Below, piece after piece: positions 8,878 through 17,146 of a DNA stretch of 64,000 nucleotides. A program made the position numbers and the translations under genes. The notes beneath the pieces are model-generated. The model had not been told where the DNA came from. It saw nothing but the letters and a program-made list of their open reading frames with translations, and ran no database searches. How positions within the stretch are numbered: position 1 is the stretch's first letter; each line of letters begins with the position of its first letter. Origin of the DNA: VRUE01 sp963730315 (lineage in GTDB: Bacteria > Actinomycetota > Thermoleophilia > Solirubrobacterales > 70-9); the NCBI GenBank assembly GCA_963730315.1, contig CAVSRD010000005.1:124001-188000 (forward strand), in the 5' to 3' direction.

Positions 8878-10622
8878 TGGACACGACCAACGCCAACACC
8901 GCGCTCGCCTCCGCCCTCGTCGAGGAGCTGGCCCGCTGCGGGCTGCGCCAAGCGGTGCTTTCCCCCGGTTCGCGCTCCACCCCGCTCGCCGTGGCGCTGT
9001 GGCGACAGGCGGAGATCGAGGTCAGCGTGATCGTCGACGAGCGCTCCGGCGCCTTCTTCGCTCTGGGCGCTGCGCAGGCGAGCGGCGCGCCGGTCGCGAT
9101 CCTCTGCACGTCGGGCACCGCGGCCGCCAACCTCCACCCGGCGATCTGCGAGGCCGACCATTCCTCCGTGCCGCTGATCGCGCTGACCGCCGATCGCCCG
9201 CCCGAGCTGCGGGGGATCGGCGCCGGCCAGGCGATCGACCAGCTGAAGCTCTACGGCGACTCGGTGCGCTGGTTCTGCGAGGTGGGGACGCACGAGGCCG
9301 ACGACGAGGGCCTGCTCCACTACCGCTCCACCGCCTGCCGTGCCTTCGCCGCGGCGCGGGGCAAGCCGCGACCCGGACCGGTGCACCTCAACCTCGCCTG
9401 GCGCGAGCCGCTGGCGCCGCTGCCGGTCGAGGCCGTCGTGACGGCGCGCGAACCGCTGGCGCTGGAGGGCCGGGATCCGCGGCCGCTGACCGCGGTGACC
9501 TCGATCGACCTCGAGCCCTCCGAGTTCCTGCTCGACGAGGTGGCGGGACACATCGCCGAGGCGGGCGCCGGCGCGATCGTCGCCGGACGCCAGCTCGACC
9601 CCGAGCTGCGCGAGCCGCTCGCCCACCTGGCGGGGGCCGCCGGCTACCCGATCCTCACCGAGCCGACCTCGCAGTTGCGCTGCGGGCCGCACGACCGCTC
9701 GCACGTCGTCACCACATACGACCTGCTGCTGCGCGACGCGGGCTTCGCCCGCACCGCAGCGCCCGAACTGATCCTGCGCTTCGGCGAGATGCCGACCAGC
9801 AAGCCGCTGCGCGAATGGCTGGCGACGTCGAATGCCGACCAGATCGTCGTCGACCCCCTGGGCGACTGGAACGAGCCGACCCGCCGCGCGGCCGCGGTGG
9901 TGCGGGCCGACCCGACCGAGCTGGCGGCCGGCTGGGCGGCGCGACTCGGCGAGGAGCGCCCCGCTCCCGTCCTCTGGCTGGATGCCGAGCGGGCCGCCCG
10001 CGGCGCGATCAAGGCAGAGCTGGAGGGCATCGAGGCCCCAACCGAGCCCGGATTGCAACTAGCGCTCGGCGCGGCCTACCGCGACGGCGACCTCGTCTAC
10101 ACCGCCTCGAGCATGCCGATCCGCGACCAGGAGTCGTTCCTGCCCTCGACCGAGGCCGACGCCCTATTCCTCTGCAACCGCGGCGCCAACGGGATCGACG
10201 GCCTGGTCTCCTCCGGGATCGGCGCCGCCCGCACCAGCGGCCGGCCGACCACGATCCTCACCGGGGACCTCGGCCTCCTGCACGACATCGGCGGCCTCGC
10301 CGCTCTGCGCGAGGTCTCGACCCCGGTCCGGATCGTCGTGATCGACAACGGCGGCGGCGGCATCTTCGACTTCCTGCCCCAGAAGAGGGCCCTCGAGCGC
10401 GACGAGTTCGAGGCGCTGCTCGACACCCCGCGCGGGCTCGACGTCGCCAAGGCGGCGGCGCTCTTCGACCTCCCCCACCGCCGGCTCGAGGACCTGGCCG
10501 ACCTACCCGAGGCCCTCGCCGCCGGCACTGGCTTGATCGAGGTCCCGGTCGACCGTCAGGCCAACTCCGCTCTGCACGAACGGCTTGCTAGCTCAGCAGC
10601 GGCAGCAGCGCGTCCAGCTTGA
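8877..10622 (+). CDS. menD: SEPHCHC synthase (menaquinone synthesis)
   Basis: Thiamine-diphosphate enzyme condensing isochorismate with 2-oxoglutarate, the first committed menaquinone step. It has 581 residues. The N-terminal Pyr domain begins with the MenD signature LSPGSRSTPLA and the Glu-containing EVSVIVDERSGAFFALG. The central domain follows, and the PP domain carries TGDLGLLHD and the Gly-rich IDNGGGGIFDFLPQ. ATG 8877 overlaps the menC stop. Its last 35 bp overlap the end of menF on the opposite strand. Confidence 0.95.
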   Translation: MDTTNANTALASALVEELARCGLRQAVLSPGSRSTPLAVALWRQAEIEVSVIVDERSGAFFALGAAQASGAPVAILCTSGTAAANLHPAICEADHSSVPLIALTADRPPELRGIGAGQAIDQLKLYGDSVRWFCEVGTHEADDEGLLHYRSTACRAFAAARGKPRPGPVHLNLAWREPLAPLPVEAVVTAREPLALEGRDPRPLTAVTSIDLEPSEFLLDEVAGHIAEAGAGAIVAGRQLDPELREPLAHLAGAAGYPILTEPTSQLRCGPHDRSHVVTTYDLLLRDAGFARTAAPELILRFGEMPTSKPLREWLATSNADQIVVDPLGDWNEPTRRAAAVVRADPTELAAGWAARLGEERPAPVLWLDAERAARGAIKAELEGIEAPTEPGLQLALGAAYRDGDLVYTASSMPIRDQESFLPSTEADALFLCNRGANGIDGLVSSGIGAARTSGRPTTILTGDLGLLHDIGGLAALREVSTPVRIVVIDNGGGGIFDFLPQKRALERDEFEALLDTPRGLDVAKAAALFDLPHRRLEDLADLPEALAAGTGLIEVPVDRQANSALHERLASSAAAAARPA

Positions 10623-11970
10623 CCTCGGTCTCGGCCAGCTCGGCGGCCGGGTCGGAGCCGGCGACCACGCCCACACCCGCGTAGAGGCGGGCCTCGCGGT
10701 CGCGCAGCAGGGCGCTGCGCAGGGCGACGCAGAACTCGCCGTCCTCGGTCGCGTCCATCCAGCCGATTGGACCGGCGTACCAGCCGCGGTCCATGCGCTC
10801 CAGCTCGGCGATCGCCGCGGCGGCCTCCGACCAGGGCTCGCCGCCGACCGCCGGGGTCGGGTGCATCAGGCCGGCCAGCTCGACCGCGGAGTGCGGTTCG
10901 GCGAGCTGGGCGATCACCGGCGTCGCCAGGTGCTGGATGTTGGCGATCTTGACCAGCTCCGGCTCGGGCGCCGTCTCCACCCAAACCGCGTGCGGCCGCA
11001 GAGCGCGGACGATCCGCTCGGCGACGATCCGCTGCTCGCGGCGGTCCTTGTCGCTGCGCAGGAGCTGCTCGCCGAGGTGGCCGTCGACCGCCGGGTCGGA
11101 GCTGCGCCGGGTCGAGCCGGCGAGCGCCACCGTCTGGGCGCTCGCGCCCGAGCGGCGCACGAGCAGCTCCGGACTGGCACCGATGAAGGCCGCCTCGGGC
11201 GTGCCGGCGCAGAAGCAGAAGCAGGACGGGAACTGCTCGCGCATCGCGCCGAACACGGCCGCCGAGTCGTGGGCGGAGGCGGCCTCGACGAGGACCTCGC
11301 GGGCGAGGACCACCTTGCTGACCTCGCCGCCCTCGATCCCGGCTGTCGCCGCCTCGACGGCCCGCTCGAACTCGCTCGGCGGGTGCATGCTGCGGATCGC
11401 CGCCTTCGCGGTCGGGTGCGGGTCGAGCAGCGGCAGCGGGTCGGTCCGCAGACCCGCGATCCTGGCCTCCAGCCGGCCGACGACCGCGTCCGGATCCGCT
11501 CCGGGTGCGACAAGTGCGTTGAGCGTCAGGAACGTCGTCTCCCCCCGCCGGCAGAGCGACAGCACGGGCAGCGCCATCGCGGCCGGCGCGAAGGACGACC
11601 AAGGCGCCGATCCCGCACCCTCCGGGTCGAAGGCGAACCCCCCGGTCCAAACCGGCCCGGCGCCCGAGGGCAGCCCAGCGGGCTCGTCGACCACGGCGTT
11701 CTCTTTGAGTGCCAGGCACTCCTCGGCAACCTCCCCGAATCTGCCTCCGCCGCGCGAGGTCGCCTCGTGCGCGACCCCCAGCGCCGCCAGCGCGAACTCA
11801 CGATCCGGCTGCTCCCAGCAGAACCAACGGTCAGACGCGAGGCGGGAGGCGAAGACAGCAGCGCAGGGATCGACAGCCTCGACCGGCGCGGTGACGCTGA
11901 CCAGCGTTCTCCCGTCCCGGGCGAGAGCGCGCTCGACCGCCGATCGGAGGCTAGTCGCCGCCTCTTGCAA
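10588..11970 (-). CDS. menF: Isochorismate synthase
   Basis: Converts chorismate to isochorismate for MenD. It has 460 residues; the N-terminal 180 are variable and the rest is the chorismate-binding domain shared with TrpE and MbtI: VSKVVLAREV, ALAGSTRR, IQHLATPVIAQL, HPTPAVGG, GPIGWMD and RSALLRD. The TTG start is supported by a well-placed GGAGAG 7 nt upstream. The start lies 20 nt inside ilvN, so menF is probably translated from the ilvBN transcript. The 3' end overlaps the convergent menD by 35 bp. Confidence 0.92.
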   Translation of the reverse strand: MQEAATSLRSAVERALARDGRTLVSVTAPVEAVDPCAAVFASRLASDRWFCWEQPDREFALAALGVAHEATSRGGGRFGEVAEECLALKENAVVDEPAGLPSGAGPVWTGGFAFDPEGAGSAPWSSFAPAAMALPVLSLCRRGETTFLTLNALVAPGADPDAVVGRLEARIAGLRTDPLPLLDPHPTAKAAIRSMHPPSEFERAVEAATAGIEGGEVSKVVLAREVLVEAASAHDSAAVFGAMREQFPSCFCFCAGTPEAAFIGASPELLVRRSGASAQTVALAGSTRRSSDPAVDGHLGEQLLRSDKDRREQRIVAERIVRALRPHAVWVETAPEPELVKIANIQHLATPVIAQLAEPHSAVELAGLMHPTPAVGGEPWSEAAAAIAELERMDRGWYAGPIGWMDATEDGEFCVALRSALLRDREARLYAGVGVVAGSDPAAELAETEVKLDALLPLLS

Positions 11971-12496
11971 TCGCGATCTCTCCGGTCCGGACCATCTCGA
12001 TCAGCCCGTGCGGGCGGATCATCCGCTCGAACGCCTCGATCTTTTCCGCCGATCCGGTCACCTCGATCGTCATCGTGCGCCGCGCCACGTCGATGATCTT
12101 CGCCCGGAAGATCTCCGCAAACTGGATCACCTCGGCCCGGTTCTCGACCGCCGCCGAGACCTTGAACATCGCCATCTCACGGGCGACCGTCTCCTCGGGC
12201 TCCATGTCGCGGATCTTCAGCACGTTGACCAGCTTGTGCAGCTGCTTGGTCACCTGGTCGATCGGGTGGACGGCGCCGTCGAGGGTGAGGGTGATGCGCG
12301 AGACGCTTGGGTCGTCGGTCGGGCCGACGGCGAGCGTGTCGATGTTGAAGCCGCGGCGCGAGAAGAGCCCGGCGATCCGCGCCAGCACGCCCGGCTTGTT
12401 CTCCACCTGGATCGAGAGGATGTGCTTGCGCCCGCTCAGCTGCCCGGGGGTGTGCAAATCCTCCAGCCTGACGGTCTGAGGAGTACCCGCCTCCAT
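11951..12496 (-). CDS. ilvN: Acetolactate synthase small (regulatory) subunit
   Basis: Regulatory subunit that confers valine feedback inhibition on IlvB and raises its activity. It has 181 residues. The ACT domain covers about 24-98 (SIQVENKPGVLARIAGLFSR), followed by the C-terminal ALS_ss domain. ATG 12496 overlaps the ilvB TGA by one base (TGATG). The 3' end is overlapped by the menF start. Confidence 0.95.
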   Translation of the reverse strand: MEAGTPQTVRLEDLHTPGQLSGRKHILSIQVENKPGVLARIAGLFSRRGFNIDTLAVGPTDDPSVSRITLTLDGAVHPIDQVTKQLHKLVNVLKIRDMEPEETVAREMAMFKVSAAVENRAEVIQFAEIFRAKIIDVARRTMTIEVTGSAEKIEAFERMIRPHGLIEMVRTGEIAIARGGD

Positions 12497-14193
12497 CAGC
12501 GCACCGCCTTCGGCGCCTCGACCATGTCGCGGGCAGCCGAGCCCGGCGGGATCATCGGGTAGCAGTTCTCCTCCTGGGCGACGCGCACGTCGAGCAGCAC
12601 CGGGCCCTCGGCCTCCAGCGCCTTCGCCATCGCGCCTTCCAGCTCGCCGGCGTCCTCGCAGCGCATCCCGGTCGCGCCGAACGCCTCCGCCAGCTTCACC
12701 CAGTCGGGGCTGGCGCCCATCTGCACCGAGCTGTACCGGCGGTCCCAGAACAGCTCCTGCCACTGGCGGACCATGCCCATGTAGCCGTTGTTCATGAGGA
12801 ATATCTTGACCGGGATCTGCTCGGTGACGCAGGTGGCCAGCTCCTGGCAGGTCATGATCAGGCTGCCGTCGCCGGCCAGGCAGACGACGTCCTGGTCGGG
12901 GCGGGCGACCTTGGCGCCGACCGCCGCAGGCAGGCCGAAGCCCATCGTCCCCAGGCCGCCCGAGTTGATCCAGTGGCGCGGCTCCTCGAAGCCGTAGTAC
13001 TGCGCCGCCCACATCTGGTGCTGACCGACGTCGGAGGTGACGATCGCCTCGCCGCGGGTCGCCCGGTGCATCGCCTCGATCATGAACTGCGGCTTGATCT
13101 CACCGTCGGCTCCCGGCTCGTAGCGCAGCGGGTGCTCGCGCTGCCAGGTGTGCAGCTGCTCCCACCAGGCGTCGAGCCGCGAGGCGTCGGTCTGCAGCGC
13201 CCGGTACTCGCGGGTCAGCTCCGGCAGGACCAGCTTCGCGTCGCCGACGATCGGGATGTGGGCGCCGACGTTCTTGGAGATCTCCGCCGGGTCGATGTCG
13301 ATGTGGATCACTTTCGCCTGCGGGGCGAACTCCGACAGCTTGCCGGTGATCCGGTCGTCGAAGCGAGCGCCGATCGCGACGATCAGGTCGGCGTTGTCCA
13401 TCGCCCAGTTGGCGGTGACCGTGCCGTGCATGCCGAGCATCCCCAGCCAGTTCTCGTGCGAAGCGGGGAAGGCGCCGAGCCCCAGCAGGGTCGAGGTGAC
13501 CGGGAAACGGTCGCAGGCCGCCAGCTCGCGAAGCTCCTCGGAGGCGTTGGCGTTGATCACGCCGCCCCCCGTGTAGAGGATCGGGCGGCGGGCGGTGGCG
13601 AGCGCTTTGGCGGCGATCCGCACCTGTTTGATGTTGCCCTTCGACATCGGCCTGTAGCCGGGAAGCTCGACCGGCTCGGTGCGCGGCGAGTAGTCGATCT
13701 CGGCTCGCGAGAGGTCCTGCGGGACGTCGAGCAGCACCGGGCCCGGCCGCCCGGTCGATGCGACGTGGAAGGCCTCGTGCACGTATTCGGGAATCTGGCG
13801 CGGGTCGGTGACCTGGAAGGAGTGCTTGACGAAGGGCAGCGTGGCGCCGAGGATGTCCGCCTCCTGGAAGCCGTCGGTGCCGATCAGCTCGGTCCGCACC
13901 TGCCCGGTGATGAACACGGTCGGGACCGAGTCGAGCATCGCGTCGGCGATCGAGGTGACCAGGTTGGTCGCGCCCGGCCCGGAAGTGGCGAAGGCGACGC
14001 CGACGCGACCCGAGGCCCTCGCGTATCCCTCTGCGGCGTGGCCGCCGCCCTGCTCGTGGCGGACCTGGATGTGGCGGAAGCCGCTGTCGACCACCGCGTC
14101 GTAGATCGGCAGGTTGGCCCCGCCGGGGATGCCGAAGACGTGCTCCACGCCCTCGGCCTTGAGGCTTTCCATCAACGCGTCCGCAGCTCTCAT
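12496..14193 (-). CDS. ilvB: Acetolactate synthase large subunit
   Basis: ThDP- and FAD-dependent catalytic subunit of the first branched-chain amino acid step. It has 565 residues. The cofactor-activating glutamate is in VRHEQGGGHAAEGYARA, the central domain carries GLGAFPASH and GMLGMHG, and the ThDP-Mg motif runs from GDGSLIMT to MNNGYMG. It heads an ilvB-ilvN-menF minus-strand operon, with ilvC detached 8 kb away. TAGCAT ends 9 nt before the ATG; no good ribosome-binding site is visible. Confidence 0.96.
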   Translation of the reverse strand: MRAADALMESLKAEGVEHVFGIPGGANLPIYDAVVDSGFRHIQVRHEQGGGHAAEGYARASGRVGVAFATSGPGATNLVTSIADAMLDSVPTVFITGQVRTELIGTDGFQEADILGATLPFVKHSFQVTDPRQIPEYVHEAFHVASTGRPGPVLLDVPQDLSRAEIDYSPRTEPVELPGYRPMSKGNIKQVRIAAKALATARRPILYTGGGVINANASEELRELAACDRFPVTSTLLGLGAFPASHENWLGMLGMHGTVTANWAMDNADLIVAIGARFDDRITGKLSEFAPQAKVIHIDIDPAEISKNVGAHIPIVGDAKLVLPELTREYRALQTDASRLDAWWEQLHTWQREHPLRYEPGADGEIKPQFMIEAMHRATRGEAIVTSDVGQHQMWAAQYYGFEEPRHWINSGGLGTMGFGLPAAVGAKVARPDQDVVCLAGDGSLIMTCQELATCVTEQIPVKIFLMNNGYMGMVRQWQELFWDRRYSSVQMGASPDWVKLAEAFGATGMRCEDAGELEGAMAKALEAEGPVLLDVRVAQEENCYPMIPPGSAARDMVEAPKAVR

Positions 14194-14202
14194 GGGAGAG
14201 CG

Positions 14203-14208
14203 ATGCTA
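14203..14208 (-). promoter_or_regulatory. -10 box of ilvB-ilvN-menF
   Basis: TAGCAT on the minus strand, 9 nt before the ilvB ATG, fits TANNNT. No leader peptide or attenuator fits in so short a leader, so control is probably not by classical ilv attenuation. Confidence 0.5.
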
Positions 14209-14217
14209 CCAGCGGGG

Positions 14218-15405
14218 CTATGCCCGGCCAGCAGGGGATTTCGCCAGGCTCGCCGCCGGGTTCCAGCGCGTGTGCGGGTCGATCGAGCTCTCGATCACGT
14301 TGCCCTTGTAGCGCTCGATCGCCCCGATGATCGACTCGATCAGCTCCTCTTTGAGCAGGGTCGGCTCGAGGCCGAGGTCGAGAAGCTTGGTGTGGGTCGC
14401 GTTGTAGTAGTGCTCTTCGGACTCCACGCGCGGGTTCTCGAGGTGGTTCACCTCGACCCGGTAGCCGAGGTGCTCGCCGGCGTGGCGGACCAGCTCGGCC
14501 AGCTCGGCGACCTTGAACTGCTCGGTGAACTGGTTGAAGACCCGGAACTGGCCGCGCTCGGCCGGGTTGGCGACGGCCAGCTCGACGCACTGCAGGGTGT
14601 CGCGGATATTGAGGAAGCCGCGGGTCTGCCCGCCGGAGCCGTAGACGGTCAGCGGGTGGCCGATCACCGCCTGCACACAGAAGCGGTTGAGCACCGTGCC
14701 GAACACCTCGTCGTAGTCGAAGCGGGTGATCAGCCGCTCGTCGCGGGCCGTCTCGGTGGTCTCGATCCCGTAGACGACGCCCTGGTTCAGGTCGGTGGCG
14801 CGCAGGCCCCAGACCCGGCAGGCGAAGTGGATGTTGGTCGAGTCGTGGACCTTCGAGCAGTGATACAGCGAGCCGGGCAGCTTCGGGAAGGGCAGGGTGT
14901 CGGTGCGGCCCTTGTGGGAGATCTCGATGAACCCCTCCTCGATGTCGATGTTGGGGGTCCCGTACTCCCCCATCGTCCCCAGCTTGACCAGGTGGGCCTC
15001 GGGGCAGTGGTCGCGCAGGGAGAACAGCAGGTTGAGGGTGCCGATCACGTTGGTGTGCTGGGTCTCCACCGCCCGCTCGCGCGAGGCCATCGAGTAGGGC
15101 GCCGAGGGCTGCTCGCCGTAGTGGACGACCGCCTCGGGGCGCAGCTCGGCGATCGCCTCGTCGAGGAACTCACCGTCCTGCACCGCGCCCACGTAGCGGC
15201 GGATCTGGGAGCCGCTCAGCTCCCGCCACGCCTCGATCCGCTCGTCAAGCTCGCGGATCGGGGTGAGCGAGTCGGTGCCGTGCTCGGCATGCCAGCGGCG
15301 GCGCGAGAAGTTGTCGAGGACCGCGACCTCGTGCCCGCGGGCCGAGAAGCGCAAGGCGGTCGGCCAGCCCAGGTAGCCGTCGCCCCCGAGGATCAGGATG
15401 CGCAT
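14218..15405 (-). CDS. sqdB: UDP-sulfoquinovose synthase
   Basis: NAD-dependent SDR enzyme that makes UDP-sulfoquinovose from UDP-glucose and sulfite. It has 395 residues. The N-terminus GGDGYLGWPTALRFSARGH is the long SQD1/SqdB form of the SDR glycine motif, followed by VLDNFSRRR. The catalytic Tyr-Lys lies in GSLYHCSKVHDS, and TMGEYGTPNIDIEEG and RFDYDEVFGTVLNRF are also SQD1-like. No SqdX or SqdD lipid glycosyltransferase is adjacent; instead two polytopic GT-C genes and a dolichyl-phosphate-type GT2 follow, so the sugar may go to a polyprenyl-linked glycan instead of, or besides, sulfolipid. Confidence 0.88.
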   Translation of the reverse strand: MRILILGGDGYLGWPTALRFSARGHEVAVLDNFSRRRWHAEHGTDSLTPIRELDERIEAWRELSGSQIRRYVGAVQDGEFLDEAIAELRPEAVVHYGEQPSAPYSMASRERAVETQHTNVIGTLNLLFSLRDHCPEAHLVKLGTMGEYGTPNIDIEEGFIEISHKGRTDTLPFPKLPGSLYHCSKVHDSTNIHFACRVWGLRATDLNQGVVYGIETTETARDERLITRFDYDEVFGTVLNRFCVQAVIGHPLTVYGSGGQTRGFLNIRDTLQCVELAVANPAERGQFRVFNQFTEQFKVAELAELVRHAGEHLGYRVEVNHLENPRVESEEHYYNATHTKLLDLGLEPTLLKEELIESIIGAIERYKGNVIESSIDPHTRWNPAASLAKSPAGRA

Positions 15406-15415
15406 AGGTCGCGGC

Positions 15416-15421
15416 AGGGTA
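15416..15421 (-). promoter_or_regulatory. -10 box of sqdB
   Basis: TACCCT on the minus strand, 10 nt before the sqdB ATG, in the 44-bp divergent gap shared with the first GT-C gene. Confidence 0.4.
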
Positions 15422-15436
15422 GCGGACGCCGCGACA

Positions 15437-15442
15437 TAGCAT
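15437..15442 (+). promoter_or_regulatory. -10 box of the first GT-C gene
   Basis: TAGCAT ends 7 nt before GTG 15450. The same geometry (TAGCCT, 7 nt, GTG) recurs before the paralogous gene at 17147, supporting both starts. Confidence 0.5.
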
Positions 15443-15449
15443 CCGCACG

Positions 15450-16712
15450 GTGAAGACGACGATCGTCCTGGCCGCGATCCTGCTGCTCGGCACCGGCCTC
15501 AGGGTCGACAACGCCTGGGAGGGGCGGGCCCCCGTCTACGACGCGACCGCCTACGCGCGGATCGCCGCGAATCTGGAGCGCGGTGAGGGGTTCACGCTCG
15601 GCCGCGAGGCGACGCAGCCGGCGAGCAACTACTCGCCCGGCCTGCCGCTGCTGGCAGCCGGCCTCTACGGGTTGAGCGGCGGCGTCCACGAACGATTCGC
15701 CCGGGTTGCCCTGGCCTTGATCGGCGCCCTCTCGATTCTCTTCGCCTATCTGATCGGACGCCGGCTGGCCGGACCCTGGGCGGGTCTGATCGGCGCCGCG
15801 GCGGTGGCGATCTACCCCGCCCTGCTCGAGTACCAAGGCATGCTGATGAGCGAGCCCCTCGCGGCCTCGCTTCTCTCCGGGGCGGTCCTGGCGATGCTCT
15901 GGGCGGACGACGCGGACCGAGCCGCCAGATGGCTGCTCCCGGGCCTTCTGCTCGGCGCCCTCGCGCTGACCCGCCCCGAGTACCTGGCGATCTCGCTGCC
16001 GATCGCGGTCGTGGTCTTCGCCCGCAAGGGTCGCGAGCAGTGGCGTCCCGCTCTGGCACAGGCGGCGATCATGCTGCTCGGACTGGCCCTGTTCGTGGCG
16101 CCCTGGACGGCCCGCAACGCCATTGCGCTTGGCCGCTTCGTGCCGATCTCGACCGGGGGGGGCCAGGTGCTGTTCGCGGGGACCTACATGCCCTCGGGCG
16201 GCGACCCGGAACGGGTCGGCGAAGAGGTGCTGGCGCGCCAACCGGAGCTGCGCATGCAGCTTCCCGCCCAGCCCAGGCTCGAGCAGATCCTCGCCGTCCT
16301 CGCAGCGCGGCGCTACCCGCACCTGGCGACCGACGCGGCGCTGGCGCGGATGGGGCGCGAACGGCTCTGGGACGACGTCAGCGAACGTCCGCTCGCATAC
16401 CTCGGGTTCCTGGCCGACAAGCTCTGGCTGATCTGGGGGCACGGCCCCCGGGACGTGATGCACGAGCCCGGCTGGGCGCTGTTCCACTGGGCGTTGCTGG
16501 CGCTCGGGCTGGTCGGGCTCGCCGCGCTCGCCTGGCGGCGCCGCTGGGAGGCGCTGCTGCTCGGCACGGTCCTCCTCTCGGCGACCGCGATCGGTGCCCT
16601 GCTGGTCGCCTCGCCGCGCCGGGCGCTGGTCGCGATACCGCTGCTCGCAGCGCTCGCCGGCGCGGGAGGCGTCTGGCTCAGCCCTGGTACTCGACGGCGA
16701 ACCTCAGCTTGA
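15450..16712 (+). CDS. Polytopic GT-C glycosyltransferase (ArnT/PMT-like), copy 1
   Basis: A 420-residue membrane protein with roughly nine to eleven hydrophobic segments. After the first segment comes an acidic-aromatic extracytoplasmic loop (DATAYARIA), where GT-C enzymes keep the catalytic acidic residue; a large soluble-like loop rich in Arg and Glu lies around 240-320. This fits the GT39/GT83-type family, which uses polyprenyl-phosphate sugars on the outer face of the membrane. Acceptor and sugar are unknown. It is clearly paralogous to the gene at 17147 (shared VPISTGGG, ALTRPEYL or ALIRPEYL, and LAWRRRW). The GTG start is supported by the -10 spacing. Confidence 0.75.
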   Translation: MKTTIVLAAILLLGTGLRVDNAWEGRAPVYDATAYARIAANLERGEGFTLGREATQPASNYSPGLPLLAAGLYGLSGGVHERFARVALALIGALSILFAYLIGRRLAGPWAGLIGAAAVAIYPALLEYQGMLMSEPLAASLLSGAVLAMLWADDADRAARWLLPGLLLGALALTRPEYLAISLPIAVVVFARKGREQWRPALAQAAIMLLGLALFVAPWTARNAIALGRFVPISTGGGQVLFAGTYMPSGGDPERVGEEVLARQPELRMQLPAQPRLEQILAVLAARRYPHLATDAALARMGRERLWDDVSERPLAYLGFLADKLWLIWGHGPRDVMHEPGWALFHWALLALGLVGLAALAWRRRWEALLLGTVLLSATAIGALLVASPRRALVAIPLLAALAGAGGVWLSPGTRRRTSA

Positions 16713-17061
16713 CGAGCATCGGCGTGTCGGCGCTCTTGAAGGTGCAGATGTAGCGTACGAAGTCGGGGCCGGTGGAGTACACGGTCGGCACGCAGCGGAA
16801 GCCCGCCACGTTGTTGCGCGGCTTCTCGAGGCCCAGCCTGATCACCTTGCGCATCACCCGCTTTGCCTGCCCGCAGCTCGCGTACCGCGCCTGGGCCCGG
16901 TTGACGTTGCTGGCGCTGACCCTCCCGACGACCTTCTTGCCGACCACACTCGACGTGGACAGGGTGCACTTCTTCTTGCTGGTCTTGGCGGATGCCACCG
17001 GGGCGGCTACCAGCGCTGCCAAAGCGGCGACGCAGACGACGATAAGCGGGGCACGGCGCAT
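16678..17061 (-). CDS. Small secreted Cys-containing protein
   Basis: A 127-residue protein of unrecognised family. Residues 1-25 form a clear Sec signal peptide (MRR, a hydrophobic core, and the cleavage site VASA-KT). The mature part is basic and has four cysteines (32, 63, 90, 106), consistent with two disulfides in an exported protein. ATG 17061 is fixed by an AAGGAGAT Shine-Dalgarno. The last 35 bp overlap the end of the first GT-C gene on the other strand. Its place between two envelope glycosyltransferases suggests an envelope role, but no function can be assigned. Confidence 0.7.
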   Translation of the reverse strand: MRRAPLIVVCVAALAALVAAPVASAKTSKKKCTLSTSSVVGKKVVGRVSASNVNRAQARYASCGQAKRVMRKVIRLGLEKPRNNVAGFRCVPTVYSTGPDFVRYICTFKSADTPMLVKLRFAVEYQG

Positions 17062-17133
17062 CTGTGGATCTCCTTCGTTCGGGGTTGGGCCGCCCATGTA
17101 TTCGGCATCGGGGCCCCCTCACCTTTAGCGGGA

Positions 17134-17139
17134 TAGCCT
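17134..17139 (+). promoter_or_regulatory. -10 box of the second GT-C gene
   Basis: TAGCCT ends 7 nt before GTG 17147, the same layout as at 15437-15449. Confidence 0.5.
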
Positions 17140-17146
17140 CATCGCC

